Part shown: positions 1 to 8,274 of the stretch, in pieces
Position numbering within the stretch: position 1 is the first letter of the stretch
How the letters are laid out: the number at the start of each line of letters is the position of its first letter
Assembly (NCBI RefSeq): GCF_958439165.1
Contig: NZ_OY288123.1
Span: 62,001 to 126,000 of the forward strand
Reading direction: 5' to 3'
From: an uncultured Hydrogenophaga sp.
GTDB taxonomy: Bacteria > Pseudomonadota > Gammaproteobacteria > Burkholderiales > Burkholderiaceae_C
Length of the DNA stretch: 64,000 nucleotides
The notes under the pieces: model-generated
The model's database searches: none
Told to the model about the DNA's origin: nothing
Seen by the model: the letters and a program-made list of their open reading frames with translations, nothing else
Made by a program: the position numbers and the translations under genes

Positions 1-145
1 GCCAGGAGGCCGACACATCCATCCAGCCGTGAACCAGCACCAGCGGCGGGGTCTGCGGGTCGGGTTCGCCCCAGACGCGAAGGTGATAGGACAGGCCGCG
101 AACCGGCCGGAATTCGCTGCGGGAGGGACGTCGCACTTGGTACAT
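1..145 (-). CDS. alpha/beta hydrolase, N-terminal part (cut by left edge)
   Basis: Only the first 48 codons lie in the window. Read from ATG at 145, the peptide ends in VLVHGWMDVSASW. A strand followed by HG is the oxyanion-hole region of alpha/beta hydrolases, so a serine hydrolase of that fold is likely; the substrate is unknown. The catalytic triad is outside the window. The start lies 35 bp from that of the divergent acyl-CoA synthetase, so the two genes must share a very short promoter region. Burkholderiales carry several small hydrolases of this type. The call rests on one motif and in-frame continuity. Confidence 0.72.
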   Translation of the reverse strand, partial: MYQVRRPSRSEFRPVRGLSYHLRVWGEPDPQTPPLVLVHGWMDVSASW

Positions 146-180
146 TCGGCCGATCATAGAGACGCCCACGGAGACAAGCG

Positions 181-1908
181 ATGCCCCAACGTCAAGGCAG
201 CGACACCCCTCGCCTCGACCTGCACCAGGCCCTGCATGGCCGCTTCGGCTGGCAGGTGCCCGACCGGTTCAACATGGCCGAGGTCTGCTCCCGCCGCTGG
301 GCCGCCGATCCGGCCCATGCCGGGGATGTGGCCGTCATCGATACGGCTCCGGGCCAGCCCGACCGGAGCCACAGCTATGCCGACCTGCAGATGGCGGCCA
401 ATCGCCTGTCCAACCTGCTGGCCTCGCTCGGCGTGCGCCGGGGCGACCGGGTCGCCATCGTGCTGCCGCAGCGCTTCGAGACGGCGGTGGCCTACATGGC
501 CGTGCTGCAGATGGGCGCCGTGGGCATGCCCTTGTCGCAGCTGTTCGGGCCGGAGGCCCTGTCGTACCGGCTGCACGACAGCGAGGCCGTGGTGGCACTG
601 TGCGATGCCGGAACGCTAGCCGGCATCGAGGCAGTGGTCGCCGACAGCCCGCTGCTGCGTCATGTGGTGTGCGTGGATGCGCCAGCCGCTGGCCGCGCAC
701 TGGACTGGCACGCCCTGTGCGCACAGGCCTCCGGCGATTTCGACGGGGTGGTGACCCGCGCCGACGACCCGGCCGTGCTCATCTACACCAGCGGCACCAC
801 CGGCAACCCCAAGGGTGCGCTCATTCCGCACCGGGCACTCATCGGCAACCTCACCGGTTTCGTGTGCAGCCAGAACTGGTTCGGCTTCGACCCCTTCGAT
901 GCGCGCAAGCCGTCCCGTGCGGTTTTCTGGTCACCGGCCGACTGGGCCTGGACCGGCGGCCTGATGGACGCGCTGTTGCCCACGCTGTACTTCGGTCGGC
1001 CCATCGTCGCGCACAACGGCCGTTTCGGTCCGCAGGTGGCCTTCGAGCTGATCGAGCGACATGGCGTGACCCACAGCTTCCTGTTCCCCACCGCCCTCAA
1101 GGCCATGATGAAGGCCTGCCCCCGGCCGGCACAGCAGTTCAGGTTGCGCCTGGAGGCCATCATGAGCGCCGGCGAGGCGGTGGGCGACGCGGTGTTTGCC
1201 TACTGCCGCGACCAGCTGGGCGTGGTGGTCAACGAGATGTTCGGACAGACCGAGATCAACTACATCGTCGGCAACTGCGACCGGCTCTATCCCGCGCGTG
1301 CCGGCAGCATGGGCAAGGCCTACCCCGGTCACCGGGTGGCCGTCATCGACGACGAGGGCAGTGAGTGCCCGCCAGGGACGCCCGGCGACGTGGCGGTGCA
1401 CCGGCTCGATGTGCACGGTGACCCCGACCCGGTGTTCTTCCTGGGCTACTGGAAGAACGAGCCGGCCACCCGGGCCAAGTTCACCGGCGACCCTTCATCC
1501 AGCTGGTGCCGCACGGGCGATCTCGCGGTGCAGGATGCCGATGGCTACCTGTGGTACCAGGGCCGCAGCGACGACGTGTTCAAGGCCGCCGGCTACCGCA
1601 TCGGCCCGAGCGAGATCGAGAACTGCCTGGTCAAGCACCCGGCCGTGGCCAACGCCGCCGTGGTGCCCAAGCCCGATGCCGAGCGCGGTGCGGTGGTCAA
1701 GGCCTACGTGGTGCTGGCGCCCGGGCACTCCGGCGACGCCGCTCTGGTGGCCTCGCTGCAGGCGCATGTGAAGGGGCAGCTGGCGCCCTACGAGTACCCC
1801 AAGGACATCGAGTTCATCGATGCCCTGCCCATGACCACCACCGGCAAGGTGCAGCGCCGGGTGCTGCGCCTGCAGGAGGAGGAGCGGGCGCGCCTGGCGG
1901 CTGGCTGA
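181..1908 (+). CDS. AMP-forming acyl-CoA synthetase (ANL superfamily)
   Basis: This 575-residue enzyme should activate a carboxylic acid with ATP to an acyl-adenylate and then load it on CoA in the cytosol. The P-loop YTSGTTGNPKG is at residues 202-212. The adenylate-binding FGQTE is at 354-358, the hinge-region RTGD near 444, and the C-terminal catalytic Lys in TTTGKVQRR at 556. The overall length and the FWSPADWAW segment resemble the medium-chain acyl-CoA synthetase (MACS) and acetyl-CoA synthetase-like branch. Chain length cannot be read from the sequence. It is transcribed away from the edge hydrolase. Confidence 0.9.
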   Translation: MPQRQGSDTPRLDLHQALHGRFGWQVPDRFNMAEVCSRRWAADPAHAGDVAVIDTAPGQPDRSHSYADLQMAANRLSNLLASLGVRRGDRVAIVLPQRFETAVAYMAVLQMGAVGMPLSQLFGPEALSYRLHDSEAVVALCDAGTLAGIEAVVADSPLLRHVVCVDAPAAGRALDWHALCAQASGDFDGVVTRADDPAVLIYTSGTTGNPKGALIPHRALIGNLTGFVCSQNWFGFDPFDARKPSRAVFWSPADWAWTGGLMDALLPTLYFGRPIVAHNGRFGPQVAFELIERHGVTHSFLFPTALKAMMKACPRPAQQFRLRLEAIMSAGEAVGDAVFAYCRDQLGVVVNEMFGQTEINYIVGNCDRLYPARAGSMGKAYPGHRVAVIDDEGSECPPGTPGDVAVHRLDVHGDPDPVFFLGYWKNEPATRAKFTGDPSSSWCRTGDLAVQDADGYLWYQGRSDDVFKAAGYRIGPSEIENCLVKHPAVANAAVVPKPDAERGAVVKAYVVLAPGHSGDAALVASLQAHVKGQLAPYEYPKDIEFIDALPMTTTGKVQRRVLRLQEEERARLAAG

Positions 1909-1993
1909 AAGACCGAGCCGCTGGGCTGCCGGCTCACGTTGCCGTGGCCCGTGCCTTGCTTGTCATGGCCTGTTCCGTCCACGGAGGCCACCC

Positions 1994-2347
1994 ATGCACC
2001 AGCAACGCACATTCGACAGCCATCGGTTCTTCCGGTCCGACCCGACCGAACCGCCGCGGGTGGTGATCACCGCTTCCGAGGATGCGGCGGTGGTGTGCTG
2101 GCAGGTCGAGCCAGGCCAGCGCATCGGCATGCACCGGCATCCGGCGGGTCAGGACACCTGGATCGTGCTGTCGGGGGAGGGGGAGTACTTCACCCACCCG
2201 GGCGCCGCACCGCAGCGGTTGCGTCCGGGCATGGTCGCTGTGGCAGCCACCGGCGACTGGCACAGCGCCCTGAACACCGGCACCGTGCCGCTGAAGTTCG
2301 TGTCGGTGGTGTCCCCGGCGGAGTCGGGTTTCGAGCCTCTGCCGTGA
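1994..2347 (+). CDS. small cupin-domain protein
   Basis: A 117-residue single cupin. Motif 1 runs from Gly41 with metal-ligand candidates His47, His49 and Asp54 (Asp instead of the usual Glu or Gln) to Gly61. Motif 2 provides His90. A clear GGAGG lies at 1983-1987, seven bases before the ATG. Such small cupins bind a divalent metal, and many have no known substrate. It lies 85 bp after the acyl-CoA synthetase on the same strand and may be co-transcribed. No specific reaction can be assigned. Confidence 0.75.
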   Translation: MHQQRTFDSHRFFRSDPTEPPRVVITASEDAAVVCWQVEPGQRIGMHRHPAGQDTWIVLSGEGEYFTHPGAAPQRLRPGMVAVAATGDWHSALNTGTVPLKFVSVVSPAESGFEPLP

Positions 2348-2357
2348 ACCCTGGCCT

Positions 2358-3047
2358 TCAGCGCTGGGCGGTGGTGGCCGGTTCGGCCACATAGATCTCC
2401 ACCCGGCGGTTGGCGGCGCGGCCTGTGGCGCTGCCGTTGTCGGCCACCGGCTCGCGCGAGCCGCGGCCGTCGGTGGTGAAGCGCGATGCAGAGACACCTC
2501 GCCCCACCAGGTAGTCGCGGGTGGCGTTGGCCCGGTCGACCGACAGCGGATTGTTGATGGCGTCGCTGCCGGTGTTGTCGGTATGGCCGACGATGGTGAC
2601 CTGCGTCACCTGGTTCTGCTGCAGCGTGCCGGCGAACTGGTTGAGCACACCGCCCAGTGCCGGGTTGATGGCCGAACGGCCCACGGCAAAACCGGCGTCG
2701 GCCGGCACGTCGAGCTTGAGGCGGTTGTCGGCCGTCTGGCTCACCCCGATGCCGGTCCCCTGAGTGGCCTGTTCCATGGCCTTTTTCTGCTCCTGCATGC
2801 GGGTCGACCAGATGTAGCCGCCCAGCGCACCGGCGCCAGCGCCGATGACCGCGCCCTGCGTGGCGCCCTTCGATCCGCCGGTGAGGCCACCCAGGACCGC
2901 TCCGGCCAGGGCGCCGATGCCCGCGCCTTTGGCCGAATCGGACTGGGTTTCGCTCATGTTGGCGCAGCCGGAGAGCACCAGGGCGACGGCGACCACGCCC
3001 AGGGTGAGGCGCGATGCATGGGGGGCGAGGGAGGTGTGTTGGTTCAT
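2358..3047 (-). CDS. OmpA-family lipoprotein with glycine-zipper segment
   Basis: The 229-residue product starts with a signal peptide ending in lipobox LSGC (Cys28), so it should be lipidated and probably sorted to the outer membrane. Residues 41-78 are a Gly/Ala-rich zipper that could insert in a membrane. The C-terminal half is an OmpA-like peptidoglycan-binding domain with GHTDNTG at 154-160 and NRRVEI at 213-218. It resembles YiaD-type proteins that tether the outer membrane to murein. The ATG at 3047 was chosen over an in-frame start at 3080 because AGGAGA sits just upstream of it and the signal peptide then begins properly. Confidence 0.87.
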   Translation of the reverse strand: MNQHTSLAPHASRLTLGVVAVALVLSGCANMSETQSDSAKGAGIGALAGAVLGGLTGGSKGATQGAVIGAGAGALGGYIWSTRMQEQKKAMEQATQGTGIGVSQTADNRLKLDVPADAGFAVGRSAINPALGGVLNQFAGTLQQNQVTQVTIVGHTDNTGSDAINNPLSVDRANATRDYLVGRGVSASRFTTDGRGSREPVADNGSATGRAANRRVEIYVAEPATTAQR

Positions 3048-3069
3048 GTGAGGTCTCCTGGAGGATCGT

Positions 3070-3082
3070 GGGTGTGACACCC
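3070..3082. promoter_or_regulatory. 13-bp palindrome in a divergent promoter region
   Basis: GGGTGTGACACCC is a perfect dyad around one base. It sits between the divergent starts of the OmpA-like lipoprotein (3047) and the aldo/keto reductase (3123), where an operator would be expected. No binding protein is identified, and a 13-bp dyad can occur by chance. Confidence 0.3.
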
Positions 3083-3122
3083 CTAAACTTATACCCCCAC
3101 CCTGTATCGCCTCTGTTTAAGA

Positions 3123-4184
3123 ATGTTTCGCATGACTCCTGTTTCCCTGGGCCAGAGCCCGTTGCGCGTCTCCCCCATCTGCCTGGGCACCATGACCTTC
3201 GGCGAGCAGGTGGCCGAGCTCGATGCCCACCGCATCCTGGACCGCGCCGTGGAACGCGGCGTCGACTTTCTGGACGCTGCCGAGATGTACCCGGTGCCGG
3301 CCCGCGCCGAGACCTGCGGCGCCACCGAGACCATCATCGGCCGCTGGCTGGCGTCGCGGCCCGGCATGCGCCAGCGCATCGTGCTGGCCACCAAGGTGGC
3401 TGGCCCCTCGCGCGGCATGCCCTGGATCCGGGGCGACCAGTCCGGCCTGACCCGCGCCGAGATCGTCGCGGCCTGCGAGGGCAGCCTCCAGCGCCTGCAG
3501 ACCGAGGTGATCGACCTCTACCAGATCCACTGGCCGGCCCGCAATGTGCCGATGTTCGGCAGCCTGTATTTCGACCCCGCCAAGGACCGCGATTGCGCCG
3601 GCATCGAGGAGCAGCTTGACGCGCTGGCCGGCCTGGTGAAGGCCGGCAAGGTGCGGGCCATCGGCCTGTCGAACGAGTCGCCCTGGGGCGTGCACGAGTT
3701 CGTGCGTCTGGCAGACGAGCGCGATCTGCCCCGCGTGGCCGCGGTGCAGAACCCGTACTGCCTGATCAACCGGTCCTACGAGAACGCGCTGGACGAGACC
3801 TGCCACCGCCTTGGCGTGTCGCTGCTGGCGTATTCGCCGCTGGGTTTCGGCCTGCTGTCGGGCAAGTACGACGACACCGGTCTGGTGGGCGACCACGGCC
3901 GCATGGCGATCTTCGAATCGATGCGCAAACAGCGCTGGGGTCGGCCCGAATCGCTGACGGCCGCGCGCCGCTACAACGCGCTGGCCCGCGAGCACGGACT
4001 CACTCCGTCGCAACTGGCACTGGCCTTCTGCTACCGCAACTGGCGGGTGGCCAGCACCATCATCGGCGTGACCAGCCTGGCCCAGCTCGACGAATGCATC
4101 GACGCCTGGGACGTGCAGCTGTCCCCCGAACTGCTGGCCGCCATCGACCAGATCCGCTGGGAGCTGCGCGACCCGGCCCAGTGA
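3123..4184 (+). CDS. aldo/keto reductase (Tas-like)
   Basis: A 353-residue NADP(H)-dependent aldo/keto reductase of the larger Tas/YghZ type. The catalytic tetrad is visible as Asp51, Tyr56 (in DAAEMYPVP), Lys91 and His136 (in YQIHWP). Late in the protein STIIGVTSLAQL forms the cofactor-binding end of the barrel. A second ATG at 3132 gives MTPVSLGQ and may be the true start; neither has a strong ribosome site. It is divergent from the OmpA-like lipoprotein across 75 bp. The physiological substrate cannot be told from the sequence. Confidence 0.88.
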   Translation: MFRMTPVSLGQSPLRVSPICLGTMTFGEQVAELDAHRILDRAVERGVDFLDAAEMYPVPARAETCGATETIIGRWLASRPGMRQRIVLATKVAGPSRGMPWIRGDQSGLTRAEIVAACEGSLQRLQTEVIDLYQIHWPARNVPMFGSLYFDPAKDRDCAGIEEQLDALAGLVKAGKVRAIGLSNESPWGVHEFVRLADERDLPRVAAVQNPYCLINRSYENALDETCHRLGVSLLAYSPLGFGLLSGKYDDTGLVGDHGRMAIFESMRKQRWGRPESLTAARRYNALAREHGLTPSQLALAFCYRNWRVASTIIGVTSLAQLDECIDAWDVQLSPELLAAIDQIRWELRDPAQ

Positions 4185-4196
4185 CCGGCCGAGGCC

Positions 4197-4688
4197 ATGG
4201 GCAAGAAGGTTCACGTCAGCGAAACCCCGGCCACCGCGTGGCTCAAGGCGCACGGTGTGGCGTACACCGAGCATCCGTACGAGTACCTGGAGCACGGCGG
4301 AGCCCAGCACAGCGCCCAGGTACTGGGGCTGGACCCGTTCGCGGTGGTCAAGACGCTCATCATGCAGGACCAGGATGCGAAGCCCCTGGCCATCCTCATG
4401 CACGGCAACCGCACGGTTTCCACCAAGAACCTGGCGCGGCAGGTGGGCGTGCGATCCATCGAACCCTGCAGGCCCGAAGTGGCCAACCGCCACAGCGGCT
4501 ATCTGGTGGGCGGCACCTCGCCGTTCGGGCTGCGCCGCGCGATGCCGGTGTACGTGGAGTCGACCGTGCTGGGTCTTCCGCGTATCTGGATCAATGGCGG
4601 GCGACGCGGCTTTCTGGTGGGCATCGATCCGGCGGTGCTGGCCGGGCCGCTGGGTGCGGTGGGCGTGCAGTGCGCGCTGGCAGAATAG
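4197..4688 (+). CDS. ybaK: Cys-tRNA(Pro)/Cys-tRNA(Cys) deacylase, YbaK family
   Basis: A 163-residue single-domain editing factor. YbaK hydrolyses Cys mischarged on tRNA(Pro) after ProRS has released it. The conserved Lys of the active site is Lys52 (FAVVKTL), and the substrate loop GGTSPFG is at residues 105-111, as in the YbaK/EbsC group. It starts 12 bp after the aldo/keto reductase stop, with plsY following 60 bp on. The neighbouring genes are not functionally related; this looks like a housekeeping run. Confidence 0.9.
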   Translation: MGKKVHVSETPATAWLKAHGVAYTEHPYEYLEHGGAQHSAQVLGLDPFAVVKTLIMQDQDAKPLAILMHGNRTVSTKNLARQVGVRSIEPCRPEVANRHSGYLVGGTSPFGLRRAMPVYVESTVLGLPRIWINGGRRGFLVGIDPAVLAGPLGAVGVQCALAE

Positions 4689-4748
4689 GCCGGCACAACC
4701 GGCTACATCCGTCGGGCCCTGTTGCCCTGACCGCTTCGGAGCATTCCC

Positions 4749-5378
4749 TTGGACTTCCTCTACCCGCTGCTGGCCACCGTGGCCAGCTACCTGATCGGCT
4801 CGCTGTCTTTTGCCGTGCTGGTGAGCCGGCTCATGGGTCTGAACGACCCGCGTACCTACGGCAGCAAGAACCCCGGTGCCACCAACGTGCTGCGCTCGGG
4901 GAACCGGAAAGCGGCCGTGCTGACGCTGCTGCTCGATGCCTTCAAGGGCTGGCTGCCGGTGGTGCTGGTGCAGGGCTGGGGCGAGCCCTGGGGGCTGGGT
5001 GCCGGCACGGTGGCACTGGTCGGCCTGGCCGCATTCCTGGGCCACCTGTTTCCGGTGTTCTTCCGCTTCCAGGGCGGCAAGGGCGTGGCCACGGCAGCGG
5101 GCGTCATCGTGGCCTTCAACCCCTGGCTGGGGCTGGCCTCGCTGGCCACCTGGGTCATCGTGGCGTATTTTTTCCGTTTCTCGTCGCTGGCGGCCATCGT
5201 GACCGCGGTGTTCGCGCCCGCCTATTTCCTGCTCGGTCGTGACGTGGCCTGGGAAGCGCCGGGTGTCATGGTGCTGGCACTGGCCGTCATGGGCGTGCTG
5301 CTCATCTGGCGCCACGCCGAGAACATCAACCGCCTGCTGGCCGGCACCGAGAGCCGCCTGGGCTCGAAAAAGAAGTGA
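4749..5378 (+). CDS. plsY: glycerol-3-phosphate acyltransferase PlsY
   Basis: This 209-residue inner-membrane protein transfers an acyl group from acyl-phosphate to glycerol-3-phosphate, the first step of phospholipid synthesis. It has five predicted membrane segments and the three PlsY signatures: GSKNPGATNVLR (about residues 38-49), a FLGHLFPVF...GGKG block (about 97-114) and the final RHAENI segment. The start is TTG at 4749, supported by GGAG at 4738-4741 and correct family length. A RidA-family gene starts five bases after its stop. Confidence 0.94.
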   Translation: MDFLYPLLATVASYLIGSLSFAVLVSRLMGLNDPRTYGSKNPGATNVLRSGNRKAAVLTLLLDAFKGWLPVVLVQGWGEPWGLGAGTVALVGLAAFLGHLFPVFFRFQGGKGVATAAGVIVAFNPWLGLASLATWVIVAYFFRFSSLAAIVTAVFAPAYFLLGRDVAWEAPGVMVLALAVMGVLLIWRHAENINRLLAGTESRLGSKKK

Positions 5379-5382
5379 CGCC

Positions 5383-5748
5383 ATGAGTTCGCCCGAGCGC
5401 TACATCCACCGCGTCGGCATGGCCGCGCGCTACAGCGAGGCCGCCGTGTTCAACGGCGTCGTCTACCTGGCCGGCATGGTGCCGGAGCGGGGCGACACCG
5501 ACATCGCCGGCCAGACGGCCGACGTGCTGGCCCAGGTCGAGCAGCGTCTGATCGAATGCGGCAGCGACAAGTCGCGCATCCTGCGCGCCCAGATCTTTCT
5601 GGCCGACATCGCCGAGATCGGTGCCATGAATGCCGTGTGGGATGCCTGGGTGGTGCCCGGCACCGCACCACCCCGTGCCACGGTGCAGGCCGCGCTGGCC
5701 GACTCGTCTTGGCGCATCGAGATCGTGGTCACCGCCGCGGTGGCCTGA
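5383..5748 (+). CDS. RidA/YjgF-family protein
   Basis: A 121-residue protein of the RidA fold. Family members hydrolyse reactive enamines and imines to ketones and ammonia and act as trimers. The C-terminal part shows the usual PPRATVQAALADSSWRIEI stretch, where the Arg in PPRA corresponds to the ligand-binding Arg of RidA. The start lies five bases after plsY, so translation is probably coupled. It belongs to a divergent subgroup that often begins with a YIHR-type segment, so classical RidA activity is inferred from fold only. Confidence 0.85.
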   Translation: MSSPERYIHRVGMAARYSEAAVFNGVVYLAGMVPERGDTDIAGQTADVLAQVEQRLIECGSDKSRILRAQIFLADIAEIGAMNAVWDAWVVPGTAPPRATVQAALADSSWRIEIVVTAAVA

Positions 5749-5754
5749 GCGGAT

Positions 5755-6414
5755 TCAGTAACGCCGCTCCAGCGTCAGCTGGTCGTTGGTCCGCTGCATC
5801 TGGAACCGGTTGAGAAAGGTGTTGCCCAGCAGGACCGCCGGCATGGGTTGCGGCAGCACGATGGCGCTCACACCGTAGATCTGCGCTTCCCCCACGCGGA
5901 CCGAATCGAGCTGGATCCGGTGCCCGTTGACCTGACCGTTGGCGGTGGACACCGTCACCCGCTGGCCTTTGGCAAAGTCGAGGTTGATGCGCCGGGCTTC
6001 CACCTCGCTCAGGATGACCTCGGTGGCGCCAGTGTCCACCAGGAACTGCACCGTGCGTCCGTTGATCTGGCCGGCGGGAGAGAAGTGGCCACGGCTGTCG
6101 GCCGTCATCACCACCCGACCGCTGCCCTGAGGCACAGCGCCGCCCCCCAGGCTGACCGGTGCCTCTCCCACCCGCAGGGTCTGGCGACGGCCATCGATCT
6201 CGACCGTTGCGGTGTCGCCCTCCACCCGCAGCAGCTTGACGCCCTGATGGGTCTGGCCGGCGGCGACGAAGCGCGGCGCGCCGCCATCCACGATGAGCAG
6301 TGCCCGAGAGCCGGATACGCCGCCGATGGACACTTGCTGGGCGGCAGCCCCTGTCCACATGCCCATGCCCACCACCGCCGTCAGCAGCACGGTGGGCAGT
6401 GCAGGGCGGCGCAT
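5755..6414 (-). CDS. retropepsin-like clan AA aspartic protease (TIGR02281-type)
   Basis: A 219-residue exported protein. A signal peptide ends near AAAQQ (residues 22-26). The N-terminal half is a small beta domain and the C-terminal half a single retropepsin-like domain with FLVDTGATEVILS (catalytic Asp in DTGA) and the late AVLLGNTFLNRF segment. One DTG per chain implies a homodimer, as in retroviral proteases. It is probably periplasmic. Its substrate in bacteria of this group is unknown. It is convergent with the RidA gene, with a gap of only six bases. Confidence 0.88.
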   Translation of the reverse strand: MRRPALPTVLLTAVVGMGMWTGAAAQQVSIGGVSGSRALLIVDGGAPRFVAAGQTHQGVKLLRVEGDTATVEIDGRRQTLRVGEAPVSLGGGAVPQGSGRVVMTADSRGHFSPAGQINGRTVQFLVDTGATEVILSEVEARRINLDFAKGQRVTVSTANGQVNGHRIQLDSVRVGEAQIYGVSAIVLPQPMPAVLLGNTFLNRFQMQRTNDQLTLERRY

Positions 6415-6421
6415 GGGCGGG

Positions 6422-6907
6422 TCAGTCGCGGAAGTTGTTGAACGACAGCGGCAGGTCTTTCAGCTCGCTGCGGATCAGTGTCATGGCGGCCTGCAGGTCG
6501 TCGCGCTTGGCGCCGGTCACACGCACGGCATCGCCCTGGATGGCGGCCTGCACCTTGAGCTTGCTGCCCTTGATGACCTGCTGGATCTTCTTGCCATCTT
6601 CGGTGGCGATGCCGTTGCGCACCTTGACCACCTGCTTGACCTTGTCGCCGCCCATCTTCTCGACCTTGCCCACGTCCAGGAAGCGCACATCCACATTGCG
6701 CTTGGCCAGCTTGTTGCGCAGCACATCGTCGATCTGCTGCAGCTGGAAATCGGCATCGCCGAACAGGGTGATCTCCTTGTCCTTGAGCTCGATGGCGGCG
6801 CTGGTGCCCTTGAAGTCGAAGCGGGTGCCGATCTCGCGGGAGACCTGGTCGATGGCGTTCTTGACCTCGACGAAATCGGCTTCCAGAACGGTGTCGAAAG
6901 AAGGCAT
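6422..6907 (-). CDS. YajQ-family nucleotide-binding protein
   Basis: The 161-residue product matches the YajQ/DUF520 family along its length: N-terminal MPSFDTV, the FDFKGT segment near residues 30-35 and C-terminal LPLSFNNFRD. The fold is a duplicated ferredoxin-like domain. YajQ proteins bind nucleotides, and some bind cyclic di-GMP. The ATG at 6907 gives the family's standard start. It is divergent from murB (87 bp) and tail-to-head with the aspartic protease gene (7 bp). Confidence 0.93.
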   Translation of the reverse strand: MPSFDTVLEADFVEVKNAIDQVSREIGTRFDFKGTSAAIELKDKEITLFGDADFQLQQIDDVLRNKLAKRNVDVRFLDVGKVEKMGGDKVKQVVKVRNGIATEDGKKIQQVIKGSKLKVQAAIQGDAVRVTGAKRDDLQAAMTLIRSELKDLPLSFNNFRD

Positions 6908-6994
6908 GGTGGTGTGCGGGGAAAGGGTCGTCCGAGGGGCTGCAGGCGGTGGCCGACAGGCCGGACGCGGCGGCCCGGGTGAGAGAATCGGCGG

Positions 6995-8047
6995 ATGATA
7001 GTCGAGAAGCAGGTGCCCCTGCAGCCCCACAACACCTTCGGCATCGTGGCCCGCGCGCTGCACCTGGCGCGCATCCGCACCGATGCCGACATCGCCACCC
7101 TGCGGGCCGATCCGCAGTGGTCCGAACTCACCGCCGCCACCCCGCCGTTCGTGCTGGGCGGCGGCAGCAATCTGGTCATCACCGGCGATGTACGCCCCCT
7201 GGTGCTGAAGGTCGAGATCATGGGCCGCCGGCTGATCGAAGCCTCCGACAAGGGCTGGCTGGTGGAGGCCGGAGCCGGCGAGAACTGGCACACCTTCGTG
7301 CAGTGGACCATCGACCAGGGCTGGCCGGGTCTGGAAAACATGGCGCTCATTCCCGGTACGGTGGGAGCATCGCCGGTGCAGAACATCGGCGCTTATGGCG
7401 TGGAGCTGCAGGACCGCTTCCATTCCCTGGATGCGGTCGATCTGCACACCGGCGAAGGCTTCACCCTCCAGGCTGCGCAGTGCGGCTTCGGCTACCGCGA
7501 CTCGGTGTTCAAGCATGTCCCGGTCGACGGCCGCAGCTTCGGCCTGGCCGGCCGTGCGCTGATCACGCGGGTGCGTTTCTGGCTGCCCAAGCCCTGGAAG
7601 CCGGTGCTGGGCTACGCCGATCTGGAGCGCCGCATGGCCGAGACCGGCAACCACGCGCCGGACGCGCGCACCCTGTTCGACTGGGTGGTGGAGATCCGCC
7701 GTGCCAAGCTGCCGGACCCGGCCGTGATCGGCAATGCGGGCAGCTTTTTCAAGAACCCCACCGTCACGCCGGAGCAGTGTGCCGACATCATTGCCCGCGA
7801 GCCGCGGGTGGTGCACTACCCCATGCCCGACGGGACGGTGAAGCTGGCAGCGGGCTGGCTGATCGACGCCTGCGGCTGGAAGGGCCGGGGGGTGGGCAAT
7901 GCAGGCGTTTACGAGAAGCAGGCGCTGGTGCTGGTGAACCGGGGTGGGGCTACCGGGGGTGAGGTGATGACGCTGGCGGGGGCCATTCAAACCAGCGTGT
8001 ACGAGCGCTTCGGGATCCGGCTGGAGCCTGAGCCTGTGGTGATCTGA
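6995..8047 (+). CDS. murB: UDP-N-acetylenolpyruvoylglucosamine reductase
   Basis: A 350-residue cytosolic FAD enzyme that reduces UDP-GlcNAc-enolpyruvate to UDP-MurNAc with NADPH. The FAD-binding LGGGSNLVI is at residues 54-62. The IPGTVGASPVQNIGAYG stretch is at 119-135. GNAGSFFKNP near 246-255 contains the proton-donating Ser. The length and the insert region match the E. coli-type (type I) enzyme. It ends at the edge of the gene-free gap containing the paired structured elements, convergent with argG. Confidence 0.95.
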   Translation: MIVEKQVPLQPHNTFGIVARALHLARIRTDADIATLRADPQWSELTAATPPFVLGGGSNLVITGDVRPLVLKVEIMGRRLIEASDKGWLVEAGAGENWHTFVQWTIDQGWPGLENMALIPGTVGASPVQNIGAYGVELQDRFHSLDAVDLHTGEGFTLQAAQCGFGYRDSVFKHVPVDGRSFGLAGRALITRVRFWLPKPWKPVLGYADLERRMAETGNHAPDARTLFDWVVEIRRAKLPDPAVIGNAGSFFKNPTVTPEQCADIIAREPRVVHYPMPDGTVKLAAGWLIDACGWKGRGVGNAGVYEKQALVLVNRGGATGGEVMTLAGAIQTSVYERFGIRLEPEPVVI

Positions 8048-8079
8048 CGGTTTTCTGGTTTCGCTCGGCGGTTGCTTCT

Positions 8080-8229
8080 GACGGGCCGGGGCGGGTGCCG
8101 GGCCTCTGGCTGGCCTCGCGGGCGGCTGCCTGGGGTCGCATCGGTTGCTTCGTTAACACCGTGTGCGCGGGCGGGGCGGTGTGGCAACCGCGAATGCAGC
8201 CGGCGGCCCGGCACCCGCCCCAGCCCGTC
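8080..8229 (+). repeat. structured repeat element, copy A
   Basis: A 150-bp element bounded by a 25-bp inverted repeat (8080-8104 with 8205-8229, 24 of 25 complementary) around a 100-nt core. The core shares three exact blocks with copy B: TCGCGGGCGGCTG (8116-8128), GCATCGGTTGCTTC (8138-8151) and TGTGGCAACCGCGAAT (8180-8195). Spacers between blocks have the same lengths in both copies. The inner helix 8106-8112 with 8197-8203 is kept in both by base-pair changes. It lies in the 451-bp gap between convergent murB and argG. It matches no RNA or mobile element I recognise. Confidence 0.8.
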
Positions 8230-8274
8230 CACACGATGGTGGTGCGCAGCCGGTGGTGTGCCTGCATTGATTCA

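Noticed and set aside
3117..5384. Long minus-strand frame across the aldo/keto reductase, ybaK and plsY
   Set aside because: It lies antisense to three recognised genes, and its His/Gln/Arg-rich product has no domain.
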